DNA from: Paramesorhizobium salinisoli
GTDB lineage: Bacteria > Pseudomonadota > Alphaproteobacteria > Rhizobiales > Rhizobiaceae
NCBI RefSeq assembly: GCF_003335045.1
Contig: NZ_QOZG01000001.1
Span: 372,001 to 436,000, forward strand
Direction: 5' to 3'
Length of the DNA stretch: 64,000 nt
Part shown: piece by piece, positions 62,261-64,000 of the stretch
Numbering within the stretch: position 1 is the first letter of the stretch
Layout: the number at the start of each line of letters is the position of its first letter
The notes under the pieces: model-generated
Seen by the model: the letters and a program-made list of their open reading frames with translations, nothing else
The model's database searches: none
Told to the model about the DNA's origin: nothing
Made by a program: the position numbers and the translations under genes

Positions 62261-63109
62261 TTACGCCCCCACCGCCGCCCTCTCCTTCTGCCGTGCCGCC
62301 ACCCGCGCCCGAATGCTCTCCACATCGGCGTTCGGCGTCGCAGCAAACAGCGTCCTGGTATATTCGTGCTGCGGGTCGGAGAACACCTTCTCGCGGGGGC
62401 CGTATTCGACCACTTCGCCATAATACATCACCATCACCTCGTCGGCGATGTAGCGCACGACGGACAGATCATGGCTGATGAACACGTAGGTCAGCCCGAA
62501 CTCGTCCTGCAGGTCTGAGAGAAGGTTCAAAACCTGCGCCTGCACAGAAAGATCGAGCGCCGAGACAGGCTCGTCCAGCACCAGCAGGCTGGGGTTCAGC
62601 ATGAGCGCCCGCCCAATCGCGATGCGCTGCCGCTGGCCGCCTGAGAACATATGCGGATAGCGGTTGAAATGCTCCGGTCCGAGCCCGACCTTGATCAGCA
62701 TCTGCATGGCGAGATCGCGCCGCTCGGCAGCCGATTTGTTGGTGTTGAGCAGAAGCGGTTCGCCCAGCACATCGCCTATCTTCTGGCGCGGGTTGAGCGA
62801 GCCATAGGGGTTCTGGAAGACAATCTGCACCTTCTGGCGCATTTCTCGCGTCAGCCCGTCGCGCAATATGTCGATCTTCATGCCGTCGATGAACAGTTCG
62901 CCTGATGTCGGAGCATCGATCAGTGTCAGGATGCGCGCCAGCGTGGACTTGCCGCAGCCGCTCTCGCCGACGATGGCAAGCGTCTTGCCCTTTTCGACCG
63001 AAAAGTTGACGCCCTTGACGGCATGGATGGTCTTCTGCTTGCCGAACATGCCGCCGCCGACATGATAATCGCGAACGATATTGCGCGCCTCTAGAACAGG
63101 TTGGGTCAT
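62261..63109 (-). CDS. Oligopeptide/dipeptide ABC transporter ATPase (DppF/OppF-like)
   Basis: A 282-residue ATPase of a peptide-type importer. Walker A is GESGCGKST near 49-57, signature SGGQRQRI near 158, Walker [13 protein letters not shown] near 178, H-loop ISHDLSV near 215. The C-terminal extension (about 240-280) has the [11 protein letters not shown] segment of the oligopeptide family. Its start overlaps the DppD-like gene by four bases. With the gene above and a truncated permease it forms a peptide importer; the exact peptide is unknown. It ends tail-to-tail with choV, no base in between. Confidence 0.9.
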   Translation of the reverse strand: MTQPVLEARNIVRDYHVGGGMFGKQKTIHAVKGVNFSVEKGKTLAIVGESGCGKSTLARILTLIDAPTSGELFIDGMKIDILRDGLTREMRQKVQIVFQNPYGSLNPRQKIGDVLGEPLLLNTNKSAAERRDLAMQMLIKVGLGPEHFNRYPHMFSGGQRQRIAIGRALMLNPSLLVLDEPVSALDLSVQAQVLNLLSDLQDEFGLTYVFISHDLSVVRYIADEVMVMYYGEVVEYGPREKVFSDPQHEYTRTLFAATPNADVESIRARVAARQKERAAVGA

Positions 63110-63957
63110 TGTGCGGCTCCCGTTGCGATTTCATCCAGCACGAAATCGGAGACCGTCGGGAGGCGGTCGCCCACCGCATTCTCCGGCAATGCGGAGAGAA
63201 GTGCGCGCGTATAGGCGCTCTTCGGCGCCTGGAACAGTGAAAGCACGTCGGCTTCCTCCATCTTGCGGCCCTTATACTGAACGATGACGCGATCCGCCGT
63301 CTCGGCGACGACGCCCATGTCATGGGTGATCATGATGAGGGCCATGCCGTGCTCGGTTTGCAGACGCATCAAGAGATCGAGTATCTGCTTCTGGATCGTC
63401 ACGTCGAGCGCGGTCGTCGGCTCATCGGCGATGAGCAGCTTCGGATTGCAGGCAATCGCCATTGCGATCATCACGCGCTGGCACTGGCCGCCCGACATCT
63501 GATGCGGAAACGCGCCGAGACGTGCGGCTGCATCGCGGATGCCGACCAGTTCCAGAAGCTCGACGGCGCGCTTCCGGCTCTGCGCCCGGTTGAGCCCGAG
63601 ATGCTGCCGTAGCGTTTCCTCGATTTGAAAGCCCACGGTGAAACAGGGGTTGAGGCTCGCGACCGGCTCCTGGAAGATCATCGACATGTCGCAGCCGACG
63701 ATCGACCGCCGCTGACTTGAGCTCAGCGTGCGAAGATCCGTACCGTCGAATGACATGACGTCGGCCGCTACCGCGGCCGTCTTCGGCAAAAGCCCCATCA
63801 CGGCCAGCATACCGACCGATTTGCCGGATCCGGACTCGCCGACAATGGCGAGCACTTCGCCTTTGTCGACAGTCAGATCGATCCCGTCGACCGCCTTGAA
63901 GGCGCCATGCGCGGTTTCAAAGGAAACGGAAAGATTCCTGATTTCGAGAAGTGCCAT
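63106..63957 (-). CDS. Oligopeptide/dipeptide ABC transporter ATPase (DppD/OppD-like)
   Basis: A 283-residue ATPase. Walker A is GESGSGKSV near 38-46, the family segment [17 protein letters not shown] lies near 90-106, signature SGGQCQRV near 155, Walker [15 protein letters not shown] near 175 and H-loop ITHDMGV near 215. The [12 protein letters not shown] segment closes the domain near 255. The signature motif has Cys where most relatives have Arg or Lys (SGGQCQR), a mild oddity. It overlaps the next gene (ATGA) and follows the permease gene, whose stop lies four bases before its ATG. Confidence 0.9.
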   Translation of the reverse strand: MALLEIRNLSVSFETAHGAFKAVDGIDLTVDKGEVLAIVGESGSGKSVGMLAVMGLLPKTAAVAADVMSFDGTDLRTLSSSQRRSIVGCDMSMIFQEPVASLNPCFTVGFQIEETLRQHLGLNRAQSRKRAVELLELVGIRDAAARLGAFPHQMSGGQCQRVMIAMAIACNPKLLIADEPTTALDVTIQKQILDLLMRLQTEHGMALIMITHDMGVVAETADRVIVQYKGRKMEEADVLSLFQAPKSAYTRALLSALPENAVGDRLPTVSDFVLDEIATGAAQ

Positions 63958-63961
63958 CGGA

Positions 63962-64000
63962 TCAGCTCCTCTTCAGCTTCGGGTCGAGCGCATCGCGCAG
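63962..64000 (-). CDS. C-terminal end of a DppC/OppC-like permease (partial)
   Basis: The window ends inside a minus-strand frame whose last residues are [12 protein letters not shown] and stop. RDALDP-type endings are typical of the second permease (DppC/OppC) of peptide importers. It sits four bases upstream of the DppD-like ATG, with its AGGAG forming the ribosome site for that gene. Only 12 residues are visible. Confidence 0.8.
   Translation of the reverse strand: MRDALDPKLKRS

Noticed and set aside
1-64000. CRISPR array, prophage, IS element, toxin-antitoxin or defence island
   Set aside because: No spaced direct repeats, transposase, integrase, recombinase or paired toxin-antitoxin genes were seen; the HerA-like ATPase has no nuclease neighbour, so a defence role is not supported.

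Overview
This is a gene-dense stretch of an alphaproteobacterial chromosome. It most resembles the Brucellaceae (Brucella/Ochrobactrum) of the order Hyphomicrobiales. The markers for this are a fused anthranilate synthase trpE(G), a BA14K-type exported protein, the petABC cytochrome bc1 operon, a choXWV choline importer, the MoxR/DUF58/BatA/DUF4159 operon, a short bifunctional PutA beside its Lrp-type regulator, and rhizobial-style intergenic palindromes. The taxonomic placement is inference from gene content; no 16S rRNA, tRNA, IS element, prophage, integrase or CRISPR array was seen. The window reads as core chromosome rather than an island.

Layout. Positions 0-9 kb hold a cold-shock protein, a BA14K protein, an MBL hydrolase, ilvE, a MarR / response regulator / histidine kinase cluster recalling the petP-petR pair of Rhodobacter, an AraC-GyrI regulator with a DUF1801 partner, csaA and a YbjN protein. 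Positions 9.5-16 kb hold ubiK, lgt, a MidA-type methyltransferase, pgeF, an M24-fold hydrolase, a lipoprotein and prs. Positions 16-22 kb hold a HerA-like ATPase, rplY-pth-ychF and two MaoC hydratases. Positions 22-29 kb hold apt, petABC and a pair of half-size ABC exporters. Positions 29.6-34 kb hold trmL, hemF and a DUF1285-NUDIX-cca operon. Positions 34-41 kb hold a four-gene MoxR envelope operon. Positions 41-45 kb hold a GNAT protein, a glutathione-dependent reductase, a NUDIX protein, a phosphoesterase and a membrane protein. Positions 45-51 kb hold leuA, a cation efflux gene and trpE(G). Positions 51-55 kb hold putA and its regulator. Positions 55-59 kb hold a FUSC protein, an Rsm22/METTL17-like protein and a DUF2333 protein. 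Positions 59-64 kb hold choXWV and a dipeptide-type ABC importer that runs off the right edge.

The most informative parts lie between genes. Two amino-acid attenuators are present: a 15-codon Trp leader (three consecutive Trp codons) before trpE(G), and a 38-codon Leu-rich leader before leuA. Each has alternative hairpins and a promoter placed so that transcription should begin at or next to the leader AUG, so both mRNAs are predicted to be leaderless. Between putA and the Trp leader is a compact promoter / hairpin / C-rich / hairpin / terminator unit that looks like an unannotated small RNA of about 110 nt. rplY has a strong promoter followed at once by a structured leader. A strong hairpin with a T-run separates choX from choWV. 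Several palindromic repeats, including a 176-bp nested inverted repeat next to apt, are scattered between genes.
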